A stretch of DNA of 34,439 bases from a virus (IMGVR_UViG_3300032087_002527:1-34439), one strand, 5' to 3'. Shown: positions 21,907 through 29,282, counted from the stretch's first letter. Notes: generated by a model not told the origin, from the sequence alone. Made by a program: numbers and translations.

Positions 21907-22956
21907 TTACTCGTTACAGGCGATTTCAACGACTTTGTCTTCTTCCATCCGGGTCGCCCCGAAGGTCGCGCAGTAGTACACCTGCGTGGAATAAGACTTG
22001 TCGCTGCGCTCATCGATGCGAGCCATGACGTCCTTACCGACCGCCAGCTTGCAGCCATCCTGCGCCCATGCGTAGCAAAGGCGAGAAGTGCCGTCGTCGC
22101 TGAGACGGTTCGAGACGATGAACTCGAATCCGACAAACGTGTTGATGTCACCTTGTACCAATGCCTTCCGTCACACTTCGGCTTTCGCCGCCGGCTTGCG
22201 CCGTTCGTGCGCTGGACTTTCTCTTCATCTCAAGGAGATGCCGCCCGTCAAGTCTCTACACCTTCCCATCGCTGGGCTTGGCTCGGGATTAGCAGTTAAG
22301 CCTTCCCCGAATTTGAGCGGTTTTCGTCTGACCGTCGCCGATCAGATAGGCAAAGTGTTTACCGTATTGAAATCACTGGAAGTGACAGTCGTTGAGTTGA
22401 GCAGGTCTTCGATCTGCTCGGGCGATACAACGATGTACCGCTTGATCGACGGATCGACCGAGTTGGCGTCGAGCTTCTTCTTAGCTTCGACCAGCTTGGC
22501 AATCGTCAGTCCGGCGGAACCGTGTGCGATCTTCTGACCAGCCGGGAACGACGTTGACGTCGTGCCTTCCTTGCCAGTTTTCGCGGTGCCACCAAGGGCG
22601 TCGATGATGACATCGTCCATCGCCCGACCGATCGCCGCCGCAGCCGCACGGGCATACGAAGACGTGGGGTCGATCAACATGCGGACCTTGTCAGCATCGT
22701 CAATGAGGTCGGCCCACTCATACGTTGTGAGACTGACCATGCGCCGGCTGTGCGGCGTTTCCACCAGCGGCGTATCGCCGTGGCGGGACGTGCGCGCAAC
22801 CGCAGCGGCCTCTCCGACCTGGTCGAAGAAAGCCTTTTCGCCGGTGACACTTTCCGTATCAACGGCCCCTCTCAGCAAACTTCCCATTTGCTGAGAGAGC
22901 ATTGCCACGTTCGATGAAAACTGGTTCACGAACGCGGTAGTGACCTGAGTTGACAT
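21907..22956 (-). CDS. Major capsid protein, interrupted by a group I intron; spliced product 285 aa
   Basis: Exon 1 is 22956-22361 and exon 2 is 22168-21907. Exon 1 gives the capsid N-terminus (TTAFVNQFSSNVAMLSQQMG, MSTQ start) and the HK97-fold-like body, with VVSPEQIEDLL near its end. Unspliced reading ends after LPI at a TGA inside the intron and yields 204 residues. Splicing joins codon GT|G and gives NTV-KALVQGDINTFVGFEF, the conserved C-terminal strand and loop of this capsid family, and an 86-residue tail from exon 2. The ATG at 22956 has GTAGGAG 8 bases upstream. Scaffold lies upstream and the decoration-like protein downstream, as in other podophages. The spliced frame needs no sequence correction. 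Confidence 0.9.
22169..22360 (-). ncRNA. Self-splicing group I intron in the capsid gene, 192 nt, no ORF
   Basis: All core elements are readable on the minus strand (n = nt from 22360). P1: exon AUACGGU with 10-15, a U-G pair at the splice site and one bulged C. P10: exon 2 GAAG with CUUU 6-9. P2: 16-21/28-33. P3: CCGCTC 41-46 with GGGCGG 115-120. P4: TCGGG 51-55 with CCCGA 74-78. P6a: 85-87/94-96. P7: GACT 107-110 with AGTC 143-146. P8: CATCTC 121-126 with GAGATG 130-135. P9: 150-154/185-189, enclosing two stems with GCAA and GAAA loops. The P/Q/R/S-like strings AAATTCGGGGAA, AATCCCGAGCCAAGC, TGTAGAGACT and AAGAGAAAGTCC are close to consensus. It ends in G. No homing endonuclease is encoded. 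Confidence 0.92.
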
Positions 22957-23000
22957 AACTCATGCTCCTACAGTTGTGGTTGGAAATTTGCGTGGGTTAT

Positions 23001-23014
23001 CAGGCTTGCGCCTG
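23001..23014 (-). promoter_or_regulatory. GCAA-capped hairpin in the capsid leader
   Basis: CAGGC pairs with GCCTG around a GCAA loop on the minus strand, about 45 nt before the capsid start. A similar half (GGCGCAAGCC) recurs at 23058-23067. No U-run follows, so it is not a terminator. It could protect or stabilise the capsid mRNA 5' end after processing, as short leader hairpins do. Confidence 0.4.
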
Positions 23015-23035
23015 GCTCACTGTTACTTAGGGCAA

Positions 23036-23203
23036 CTACTCCGCCTTACTCACAGGCTTGCGCCGCGGGGCTTTACGCTTGTCCGCGGATTTGATGAACC
23101 CGACATATTTCTCTGCGAGATCAACCGGGTCATTCACACTGCGCGCGCTGCCAAACTGAACAGCGAGGCGCAGGCATTCCAAACGCAGCTCTAAATCATC
23201 CAT
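23036..23203 (-). CDS. Small protein between scaffold and capsid, 55 aa
   Basis: An ATG at 23203 overlaps the scaffold stop by 8 bases and opens 55 codons. The N-terminal half is helical (DDLELRLECLRLAVQFG), the middle reads DPVDLAEKYVGFIK, and the C-terminus is strongly basic (KRKAPRRKPVSK). Small proteins of this shape occur in the head region of other podophages. A head-assembly role is possible, but no function is known to me. Confidence 0.65.
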   Translation of the reverse strand: MDDLELRLECLRLAVQFGSARSVNDPVDLAEKYVGFIKSADKRKAPRRKPVSKAE

Positions 23204-23996
23204 AGATCTGCTCCCTTAGTCGAAGCACCTCGTTGACCACGCGATCGTGATCGGGATGCATCTTTTCCCAGTACGGCGAGTTCTTCGCCGTCATGTCTGT
23301 CAGCCGCGACTGCAGGTCTTCGTCGGTCAGACCCGGCCGGCTGTCTCTGCCTGCCAGCCCATCCTCGCTGATCTGCTCCGCGACATAGTCGCTGATGTTG
23401 ACCATGAGACGCACCAGCTCGGGGTTGTCACCCAGCAGACTGCCGTCCGCGAGCTGTATCTCTGTCAGGTCCGGCGCGTCGAACTCTTTCAGCAACTCGT
23501 TGGCGCGCGCCATCTTGTCGTCAAAATCGTCGCCATATTCCTGCCGCAATTCCTGCTCGATGTTTTCGCGATGCGTCTCCATCGCCTCTTCGGACATCAC
23601 CGTCGCCTGCCCTGCGAACTCGCCATACGCTTCCGCGAGCTTCGCGGCCTGCCGATCGGACAGTCCTGATTGATGCGCGGCCTGACGGAACCAGTCCGCC
23701 ATGTCGCCTTCCATATCACCTAGATCGTAGTCGCCAGCCTCTGCCGGTCTGCCCAGCTTGTTGTAAACAAGATCCCAGTCTTCCTCAGTCGCCCAGTTGC
23801 CAGGGATCGCGAGCTTCTCTGCTCCGACCATCTTCTGCGCGTTGATGTAAGACTTCGCCATCGCCTCGACGCTGCCGATATGCTGCAGCGACGGGTCTGC
23901 GGAAAGTTCCGGGGGCAGTGCTGCCAGCCAGTCCTCACTTCCAGACGGAGCCTCCCCGGTTGCTACCGGAGCTTCCGCTACCTGTTCATCGGACAT
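23196..23996 (-). CDS. Capsid scaffold-like protein, 266 aa
   Basis: The protein is very acidic and mostly helical: an acidic N-terminal third (EEDWDLVYNKLGRP, DYDLGDMEGDMADWF) and a charged middle (METHRENIEQELRQEYGDDFDDKMARANELL). The C-terminal end is basic-helical (HDRVVNEVLRLREQ), which is how scaffolds contact coat protein. The position between portal and capsid matches T7 gene 9. It would guide procapsid assembly and then leave. The start ATG at 23996 has GAGGAG upstream that overlaps the preceding stop. Confidence 0.85.
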   Translation of the reverse strand: MSDEQVAEAPVATGEAPSGSEDWLAALPPELSADPSLQHIGSVEAMAKSYINAQKMVGAEKLAIPGNWATEEDWDLVYNKLGRPAEAGDYDLGDMEGDMADWFRQAAHQSGLSDRQAAKLAEAYGEFAGQATVMSEEAMETHRENIEQELRQEYGDDFDDKMARANELLKEFDAPDLTEIQLADGSLLGDNPELVRLMVNISDYVAEQISEDGLAGRDSRPGLTDEDLQSRLTDMTAKNSPYWEKMHPDHDRVVNEVLRLREQIYG

Positions 23997-24002
23997 AAGT
24001 GA

Positions 24003-24212
24003 TTACTCCTCTATGGTTTGTTGGTCCTTGATCATGTTGTGCAGGAACAGCACGACATCGCGCTGCCCCTCTCTAAACGCCGTCTCGTCCGAGTTAGGCG
24101 TAAAGCTCGATTTCCAGAGTCCGAAGCGTGCGCCGAGATCCTCCAGCACCTTCTCGCCGTCCTCGCTCATCAGCACCGTGCGATAGGTCTGTCTCAGCTC
24201 CTTCGGGTTCAT
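24003..24212 (-). CDS. Bbp19-like small phage protein, 69 aa
   Basis: The protein fits the Bbp19-like family: YRTVLMSEDGEKVLEDLGARFG, then SSFTPNSDETAFREGQRDVVLFLHNMI. It is helical and soluble. Members sit next to portal genes in many podophages and siphophages, but their role is unknown. A head completion or assembly role is the usual guess. Its ATG overlaps the portal stop (ATGA). Confidence 0.7.
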   Translation of the reverse strand: MNPKELRQTYRTVLMSEDGEKVLEDLGARFGLWKSSFTPNSDETAFREGQRDVVLFLHNMIKDQQTIEE

Positions 24213-25846
24213 GCGGCGCCTTCAATCAGTTCCTGACCGATGTCCGTCTCATCAACGGCACGCAGCGCCGGTGCGGCTTCGCCTGCCGCGGTAGCCATCT
24301 GCTGCGCGGCCATCAGCTCCTGCTCTGCCTGCATGGCAGCGGCGCGGTTCTCGCGGATGCCAGCGACCTCGCCTTCGCCACGCACCACAGCCGCCGGTGT
24401 GCCGGTAACCTTGATGATATGCTTGGCGAGGCCGTCCATATCGAGGTAGTCGGCAACGCCCTGGTCGAGCTGCATGAGCGGCATCAGGAACTCGATCATC
24501 TGCAGGATGCCCTGGATGTCGCCGGTACGCTGCGCCTTCGCCAGCGGCGAGACGTATTCGATATCAATGTTGCCTTCGCGCAGCATCGGCGGCGCGGCAG
24601 CAAATGCCTTCTGACGTGAGAGGATGGCAAAGCAGCGACCGATCAGCGGCTGCAGCAGCTCGGCCTGCAGGCGTCCTAAGACAGGCCCAAGCAGGCGCAT
24701 CTTCTCTTCCGTGCGTTGGACAACCTCGGTCGCGGTCATTTGCGGCCCGGTGCCAAGTATGAGCTGATCAACGTAGAACGCCGCGCGGATTGCCTGGCGG
24801 CGCTGTTCAAGCTGCATCTCACCCAGCGGGTTGTTGGCTCCGATGTTGAGCGGCTCGATGCGATCGCGTGTCCCCGATCGGTAGAAGTTCAGACCGCCCG
24901 GTGTCGTCCTGACCGGCAGCATGAACCCGTCGTCCGGCACCATCAGCGGCGGATGAATCTGTAACTGGCTCGCCCGGATGACCACCTCGGACATCTTGTT
25001 GACCATCTTGGTGTCGGGCAGCGCGGTCATCGCCGGGGATCGACCGTAGCCGATCTCGAAGCTCGCCTTGAGGAACCGCGGCACACAGTACGGGAACTCG
25101 TCGTACCCGCTTTCGCCGATGATCATCTTCTCGGCCGGGTCCAGATAGATAGACGCAAACGGCTTGTTTACCGCGTTGCGCTTGCGCCGATCGCGATCCT
25201 CGCGCGGCATGACAATGTGCAGCAGTTCGATCTCGGCGTAAGGATCATCCGTGTTCAGTTTAGCGATGCGTTGTGTAACCTTCGCTTCTCCGAACTGCCG
25301 CACAGCGGCGCGCGCCGTGGTCTTGTACTTACGGAAGACCGTATCGACGCGCCCCTGTTCGTTCTCCGATACATAACACTCAGCGATATGCCGGGTGCTA
25401 AACCGGAATCCGTCGTTGTCGTCGTTCTCGATGAAGATGACGCCGGTGCCAAACGTGACCAAATCCGAGTACAGCTCGTGGATCTGCTCCTGGAAGTTTG
25501 ACCGCGCCAGGTGCTGGTACATGACGTCGGTGGCGCCTTCGAGCCATTCCTTGGCCTCGTCGTCACCGTTCAGCTCGTCGTTCTCGTAGCGCAGGTCGAA
25601 CCACGGAGTCGCCGCGTTCGTCAGCATACCGTGCAGGGAAGCAGACATCAGCTCGGCCGCATGGATCGCGGTGCCGTCGAAGATCAACTCGGTGCGTTTG
25701 TCGCCGCCGGTTCTCTTCTTCGTGATGTCGGCCTTGCGTGGGCAAACGTAGTCGCCCAGCTCCTGCCAGTGCGATTCCCAGTGGCTGCGGTTTGTTTGCA
25801 GCGTCTGGTATCGCTTCATTAACGCTGACGCGCGCGGATCATCCAT
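24209..25846 (-). CDS. Portal protein (head-to-tail connector, T7 gp8-like), 545 aa
   Basis: The protein matches the head-tail connector family of T7-like podophages. It has an N-terminal helical part with RYQTLQTNRSHWESHWQELG, then FDGTAIHAAELMSASLHGML (about 55-74) and TPWFDLRYENDELN. The clip and stem parts include FGTGVIFIENDDNDGFRF and a conserved QLILGTGPQMTATEVVQRTEE segment (about 360-380). It forms the dodecameric ring through which DNA is packaged and ejected. It follows the proline-rich gene and TerL and precedes scaffold and capsid, a fully conserved order. Confidence 0.95.
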   Translation of the reverse strand: MDDPRASALMKRYQTLQTNRSHWESHWQELGDYVCPRKADITKKRTGGDKRTELIFDGTAIHAAELMSASLHGMLTNAATPWFDLRYENDELNGDDEAKEWLEGATDVMYQHLARSNFQEQIHELYSDLVTFGTGVIFIENDDNDGFRFSTRHIAECYVSENEQGRVDTVFRKYKTTARAAVRQFGEAKVTQRIAKLNTDDPYAEIELLHIVMPREDRDRRKRNAVNKPFASIYLDPAEKMIIGESGYDEFPYCVPRFLKASFEIGYGRSPAMTALPDTKMVNKMSEVVIRASQLQIHPPLMVPDDGFMLPVRTTPGGLNFYRSGTRDRIEPLNIGANNPLGEMQLEQRRQAIRAAFYVDQLILGTGPQMTATEVVQRTEEKMRLLGPVLGRLQAELLQPLIGRCFAILSRQKAFAAAPPMLREGNIDIEYVSPLAKAQRTGDIQGILQMIEFLMPLMQLDQGVADYLDMDGLAKHIIKVTGTPAAVVRGEGEVAGIRENRAAAMQAEQELMAAQQMATAAGEAAPALRAVDETDIGQELIEGAA

Positions 25847-25847
25847 A

Positions 25848-26066
25848 TTACTGCCCCAGCAGTGTCTTCTTCGTCGTTGGCGCCTGCGTCGTCAGACCCA
25901 TGCCGCCCGTAACGTTCGCCTGGCGCAGGCCACGCTTGCGGCGTGCCTGACGCTCCACGCGCTCGGTTTCTTTCGCCTCTTTGGGCTTGATGGGCGGATC
26001 AGGCGGCACCGGCGGAATAGGCGGGGGTGGCGGGGTTGGCGGGGGTTTGGGGGCGAGAAATCCCAT
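25848..26066 (-). CDS. Small proline-rich protein, 72 aa
   Basis: Residues 7-30 are almost all proline with spacers (PKPPPTPPPPPIPPVPPDPP). A basic, charged middle (KETERVERQARRKRGLRQ) and a GGMGLTT tail follow. Similar proline-rich small proteins lie between terminase and portal in other podophages. The function is unknown, though a virion-bound linker is plausible. The ATG overlaps the TerL stop (TAATG). Confidence 0.7.
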   Translation of the reverse strand: MGFLAPKPPPTPPPPPIPPVPPDPPIKPKEAKETERVERQARRKRGLRQANVTGGMGLTTQAPTTKKTLLGQ

Positions 26067-27361
26067 TAGGCGTGTCCTTCATACTGGTACGGGTTGTAGC
26101 TCATCACCGCGTCACGCTGCGGCGGCTTGCCGTTGGATAGTCGTTGGTTTTCCAGGCCAATCGCCGCGGTACGGAACGCATCAGCGGCGTGGCTCGACCA
26201 GTCATGCACGGGCTGGTCACGGAACTGTCGGGTCCGTTCGTTGTACGATCGATGATAGTGGCGCAGGGCTTCCAGCCCCTCGCGGCAGTTGTCGCGATCG
26301 AAGTAGCAGCGCGGTATCAGGAGCCGCGCAGCATGGATGCCATCTTCGACAGGCAGTCGCGGCACCACGCGGAAATTGAGGCCAAGATTGTACGCAGCTT
26401 CGCGGCGGCTTTTGCCAGTACCCATTTCACGCACTTCCAGATCGTGAGGGCCGTTGTGCGTGCCATAGACGTAACCCTTCTCATGCAGCGTCCGAACATA
26501 GTGCGGCAATCCCTCGCCCTGGTTCTGATAAAAATCGATCACGTTGACGCGACCGCCCGGCAGCGACTGGGTCATCCAGATCGCCGTGTAGTCGTGCATC
26601 CCGATATCCCAGTGGGTATCGACCTTGTAGTCGCTCAACAGCGGCACGTTGGTGACGCGCCCCGCGTCGTCCGCCTCCTGCAGCTCCTTGCCGTATACGC
26701 TGCCCGGTACGTTCGCGACCCATGAACACTCGAACTCCTGATTGTACTGATCGTCGGTCATGGTCGCCCTGGCGGCTTCCAGTTCCTCGTCATCAAGCAG
26801 CCCCGTTTCGGACGCTTTGTACATCTTACGCGCCCAGCCATCGGTGCCGGCGGCGGCTTCCCACAGATCGTGGAAGTAATTATGACCCTGCGGCGTACCG
26901 ATAAACGTGCAGCCGCCCTTGCGATCGGACAGCGCCGGCCGGATCACCTCGGGAAAAATCGACTCGGGCATATCCGCAACCTCGTCCATCACGGCGAAGT
27001 CCAGGTAGATGCCTCGCAGGCTGGACGGGTTTTCGCTGCCCAGCAGGCTTATCCTGGCGCCGTTGGGCAAATCGCAGCGCAGTTCCGTCTCGTGGTACTT
27101 CACGCCGGGTATCTTGGAGCTGAACTGCTTCAGATAATCCCAGGCGACGTTCTTCGCCTGCCTGTACGTTGGAGCGATGTACGCCAGCCGCGGGTTGGGC
27201 TTCTGCTCCTCGATCGCGCGCTTGAGCAAATGATTGATGGCGCAGACCGTCTTGCCAAACCGGCGATGCATGACCAGCACGTTGAAGCGGTTCTGGTCGA
27301 GCATCCGGTGCAGCTCGACCTGGAGCGGCCGCGGCGTGTAGTCGATCTGGATCTTCTTCAA
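26066..27361 (-). CDS. terL: Terminase large subunit, 431 aa
   Basis: This is the packaging motor and nuclease. The ATPase has a Walker A-like motif HRRFGKT at 32-38, a Walker B at 121-127 (DFAVMDE), and a coupling motif around CTFIGTPQG (151-159). The RNase H-like nuclease has D252 and D257 (WDIGMHDYTAIW), D276 (NVIDFY) and the C-terminal D387/D394 (HDWSSHAADAF). The length is normal for the compact TerL type. The start is unusual: a TTG at 27361 that overlaps the TGA of the gene upstream. The next ATG would remove 19 residues before the ATPase core. Portal and TerS lie nearby. Confidence 0.95.
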   Translation of the reverse strand: MKKIQIDYTPRPLQVELHRMLDQNRFNVLVMHRRFGKTVCAINHLLKRAIEEQKPNPRLAYIAPTYRQAKNVAWDYLKQFSSKIPGVKYHETELRCDLPNGARISLLGSENPSSLRGIYLDFAVMDEVADMPESIFPEVIRPALSDRKGGCTFIGTPQGHNYFHDLWEAAAGTDGWARKMYKASETGLLDDEELEAARATMTDDQYNQEFECSWVANVPGSVYGKELQEADDAGRVTNVPLLSDYKVDTHWDIGMHDYTAIWMTQSLPGGRVNVIDFYQNQGEGLPHYVRTLHEKGYVYGTHNGPHDLEVREMGTGKSRREAAYNLGLNFRVVPRLPVEDGIHAARLLIPRCYFDRDNCREGLEALRHYHRSYNERTRQFRDQPVHDWSSHAADAFRTAAIGLENQRLSNGKPPQRDAVMSYNPYQYEGHA

Positions 27362-27519
27362 TGCACCGTTTCGCTTGTCGCGTCCTCGTAGCCCTCAAAC
27401 GGACCCATGATCTGCTGCAGGAACCAGTCAGCCGCCTCGGGCGTATCGAAGCCCTCCAGCATGATGCAGAGGCCGAACTTGCCGTCCTCGAAGGGCACAC
27501 AATACGCGCTGTAGGTCAT
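27358..27519 (-). CDS. Small acidic protein upstream of terL, 53 aa
   Basis: An ATG at 27519 overlaps the preceding stop (ATGA) and opens 53 codons. The protein is acidic and helical at its end (DTPEAADWFLQQIMGPFEGYEDA). The stop overlaps the TTG start of terL, so terL translation may depend on it. No family is known to me. Confidence 0.65.
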   Translation of the reverse strand: MTYSAYCVPFEDGKFGLCIMLEGFDTPEAADWFLQQIMGPFEGYEDATSETVH

Positions 27520-27749
27520 CTGAACCGGCGGGTCTTACGCATGACCGATCGAGGCTGTTTGCTGAACTGCTTGCCGCGCTTCTTGTCCCGGCGCTTTGCA
27601 GCCGTGGTTGCGGCGTACTCGGACGCAGAAAGGGACTTGATCGCCGCTTCCGGCAGGTAACGCTCCCCCGTCTCGCTTGATTTCCTGCCTGACTTGGTGC
27701 GCCACTTCTGGTCGCCCCAACGCTTGAGACTGCTCTGCGGCGCCTTCAT
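27516..27749 (-). CDS. DUF5872-type small basic protein, 77 aa
   Basis: The sequence KWRTKSGRKSSETGERYLPE, followed by AIKSLSASEYAATTAAKRRDKK, is the pattern I associate with the DUF5872 family of phage proteins. It is strongly basic. It is found next to terminase genes in other phages, and the function is unknown. Several such basic proteins are encoded in a row here (27516-28485). They may bind DNA or coat it in the head, but this is inference. It overlaps both neighbours by a few bases. Confidence 0.75.
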   Translation of the reverse strand: MKAPQSSLKRWGDQKWRTKSGRKSSETGERYLPEAAIKSLSASEYAATTAAKRRDKKRGKQFSKQPRSVMRKTRRFR

Positions 27750-27934
27750 CAGCTCGTATACCCACCGCCGCGCTCTTTGTACGTCTTAGCCAGGAGCTGC
27801 GCCTTGCGCGCCGACCACTGACCAGCGGCCGTGCCATGCGTCGCGCGGCCCAGGATGGACTTGTACAGACGCTTACGCATACCGGGCTTGTCGTAGTTCC
27901 CGGCTTCATTTACGCGGGACTTCTTCTTAGCCAT
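27749..27934 (-). CDS. Small basic phage protein, 61 aa
   Basis: This basic protein has a conserved-looking core (VNEAGNYDKPGMRKRLYKSI) and the end GQWSARKAQLLAKTYKERGG. I have seen closely similar small proteins in many marine and soil phages, always near the terminases. No function has been assigned. It starts at ATG 27934, inside the end of the gene upstream, and its stop overlaps the next ATG (TGATG). Confidence 0.75.
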   Translation of the reverse strand: MAKKKSRVNEAGNYDKPGMRKRLYKSILGRATHGTAAGQWSARKAQLLAKTYKERGGGYTS

Positions 27935-28064
27935 AGCGCGACATCATGGACTTGGGCTTTTTCTTGCCTTTCATCGCCTTAAAGTCCGCGCCGGTAATCT
28001 TCTTGCGAGGCTCGGCAGCGGCCGCGAGCTTCTTCTGTTTTGAGCTGTATTTGGTGTAGGGCAT
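27927..28064 (-). CDS. Small Lys-rich protein, 45 aa
   Basis: An ATG at 28064 opens 45 codons that begin PYTKYSSKQKKLAAAAEPR and continue with KKITGADFKAMKGKKKPKS. This start is common among small phage proteins of this cluster. It is too short for standard thresholds but overlaps both neighbours (TGATG at its start, 8 bases at its end). A nucleic-acid-binding role is suggested by charge only. Confidence 0.7.
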   Translation of the reverse strand: MPYTKYSSKQKKLAAAAEPRKKITGADFKAMKGKKKPKSMMSRYG

Positions 28065-28360
28065 CACGCTTTCGCCTTATTTCGTTTCGAGATATTCTTC
28101 GCTTTCTTCCGCGCATCCGCCGAGCTGGAAGCGCCCCAGGCACGCAGCGCCAGTAGTTTCCTTGTCGGCTTGCCGTCCTTGTAGTCTGGACCCTCAGAGG
28201 CGCCCATCCTGGCAAGGAACGACGCACGGCGAGGATTATCGCCGGACCTGACCGGACGCTTCAGGTTCATGCCCTGAGAGCGTGCAGAGCGCCTGCCAGC
28301 CTCGTTCAAGCCGCCTTTCGGGTTCTGGCCTGCCTTGCGTTGCCATGCGGGTGTCTTCAC
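28064..28360 (-). CDS. DUF6321-type basic protein, 98 aa
   Basis: The protein reads TPAWQRKAGQNPKGGLNEAG, then NLKRPVRSGDNPRRASFLAR and DGKPTRKLLALRAWGASS. This is the DUF6321-type pattern as I know it from phage genomes. It is very basic and probably partly disordered. The function is unknown. The start is GTG at 28360, overlapping the stop of the gene upstream (GTGA). It is one of a run of basic proteins between terS and terL. Confidence 0.75.
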   Translation of the reverse strand: MKTPAWQRKAGQNPKGGLNEAGRRSARSQGMNLKRPVRSGDNPRRASFLARMGASEGPDYKDGKPTRKLLALRAWGASSSADARKKAKNISKRNKAKA

Positions 28361-28485
28361 TTGCCCTGACCTCTATATCGCTTACGCGCATTGCCGCGCC
28401 GGGTGAGACGAGAGCGCACCGAGTTGCCGATGCACGTCTTTTTCTTGATGCGTACAGGACGGGGCGCTGTCTTGGTCTTAGCCAC
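28357..28485 (-). CDS. Tiny basic protein, 42-43 aa
   Basis: The GTG at 28485 has GAGG six bases upstream and opens a short frame: VAKTKTAPRPVRIKKKTCIG then NSVRSRLTRRGNARKRYRGQ. Nearly half of the residues are basic. Upstream codons in the same frame have no ribosome site and a composition unlike the rest, so I prefer this start. It probably belongs to the same group of small basic, possibly DNA-associated proteins. Confidence 0.65.
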   Translation of the reverse strand: MAKTKTAPRPVRIKKKTCIGNSVRSRLTRRGNARKRYRGQGK

Positions 28486-28753
28486 GATGAGCCTCAGTTG
28501 TGGACGTGTTATGTTCCCGCTGATGGCGCCCCGATCTCTTGGGGGGTGGGGGGTGGCCGCAGGAAAATCGACCACTCAGTCAGGCCATCAACCTGACGGT
28601 CGTGCCAACAAAATCAAACACTTAGAACCTGATCGTTGCAGGGGGGTTGCATCGGGCCTCGACGCCTTGGCTTTGGGGGTCGATTTCCGCAAGGCTGCTG
28701 CGCGCCCACTGCATGGCTCGCGCGCGTAGTGCTGCGCTTCAGGGACTGTGCTT
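28486..28753. other. Gene-poor spacer between terS and the basic-protein cluster, with G-tracts
   Basis: No convincing gene is seen in these 268 bp. On the plus strand two runs of six G lie next to each other (28541-28555), with further G-runs near 28640 and 28675. These could fold as a G-quadruplex or simply reflect composition. A frame of 30 codons on the minus strand (starting near 28710) has no ribosome site. A packaging (pac or cos) recognition site near the terminase genes is possible, but nothing shows it. Confidence 0.4.
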
Positions 28754-29236
28754 TTAACCCGTCCCCTCGTCCCCGTCCGTCACCAGCTTCACCACGTCGG
28801 CACTCCGCTGCTCCACCTGCTCTGTCTCGCTGTCCGTTGCATCGCTGCCCCACACCAGCATGACCGGGCCGTTGGCCTGCTCGACGTCCTCTTTTTTGTG
28901 ACGCACGCCACGGGGCTGCATCTTCGCGAAGGTCCACTTCTTCGTATCGATCTCGACGCGGCGTCGCTGCACCTCGGCATTCGCCAGTCGCGGATCGAGG
29001 TCCGGCGGCAGTGGCGACGCAGCCAGGTCGTGCATCTCGTCAGCCAGCACCTCCGCTCCGATCGCCCTGGCACGAGCGTACATCTCGTACAGCTCCTCGG
29101 AACGCTGCACGGCCTGCAGGACGGTAGACCACGCCGGCATCGCGTCGTTGTGCTCGCAGATGCTGCGTAGGCTCTTGCCCTTCGCCAGCTCGTCACAGAC
29201 GATCTGCATCTTTGCCTTCGATAACTTGCCAGCCAT
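28754..29236 (-). CDS. terS: Terminase small subunit, 160 aa
   Basis: The N-terminal 55 residues hold an HTH (AKMQIVCDELAKGKSLRSICEHNDAMPAWSTVLQAV), as in small terminases that recognise phage DNA. A helical middle (YEMYARARAIGAEVLADEMH) with a PDLDPRLANAEVQRRRVEID segment would form the oligomer, and an acidic C-terminus would contact TerL. The ATG at 29236 is chosen because the upstream codons fall in a strong terminator hairpin. The ribosome site is weak (GAGCGACGT). It is the first gene of the late morphogenesis block. Confidence 0.88.
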   Translation of the reverse strand: MAGKLSKAKMQIVCDELAKGKSLRSICEHNDAMPAWSTVLQAVQRSEELYEMYARARAIGAEVLADEMHDLAASPLPPDLDPRLANAEVQRRRVEIDTKKWTFAKMQPRGVRHKKEDVEQANGPVMLVWGSDATDSETEQVEQRSADVVKLVTDGDEGTG

Positions 29237-29245
29237 ACGTCGCTC

Positions 29246-29282
29246 AAAAAAAGCCGAGCTGCGTTGGACGTCGCAGCCCGGC
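29246..29282 (-). terminator. Strong rho-independent terminator immediately upstream of terS
   Basis: On the minus strand an 11-bp stem (29282-29272 with 29263-29253, one G-U pair) closes an 8-nt loop and is followed by seven T (29252-29246), 9 bp before the terS ATG. Transcripts from the promoter region near 30826 should end here unless antiterminated. This fits an early/late boundary of the lambda-Q kind. Confidence 0.85.

Noticed and set aside
22162-22341. Frameshift or sequencing error as the reason for the split capsid gene
   Set aside because: The 192-nt insert has a complete group I core and correct splice-site pairings, and the exons join in frame without any correction.
22169-22360. 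Intein in the capsid protein
   Set aside because: The insert holds stop codons and is far too short for an intein.
28614-28937. Minus-strand frame of 107 codons overlapping terS
   Set aside because: It overlaps terS in another frame, is Arg/Gly-rich, has no ribosome site, and half of it is non-coding spacer.
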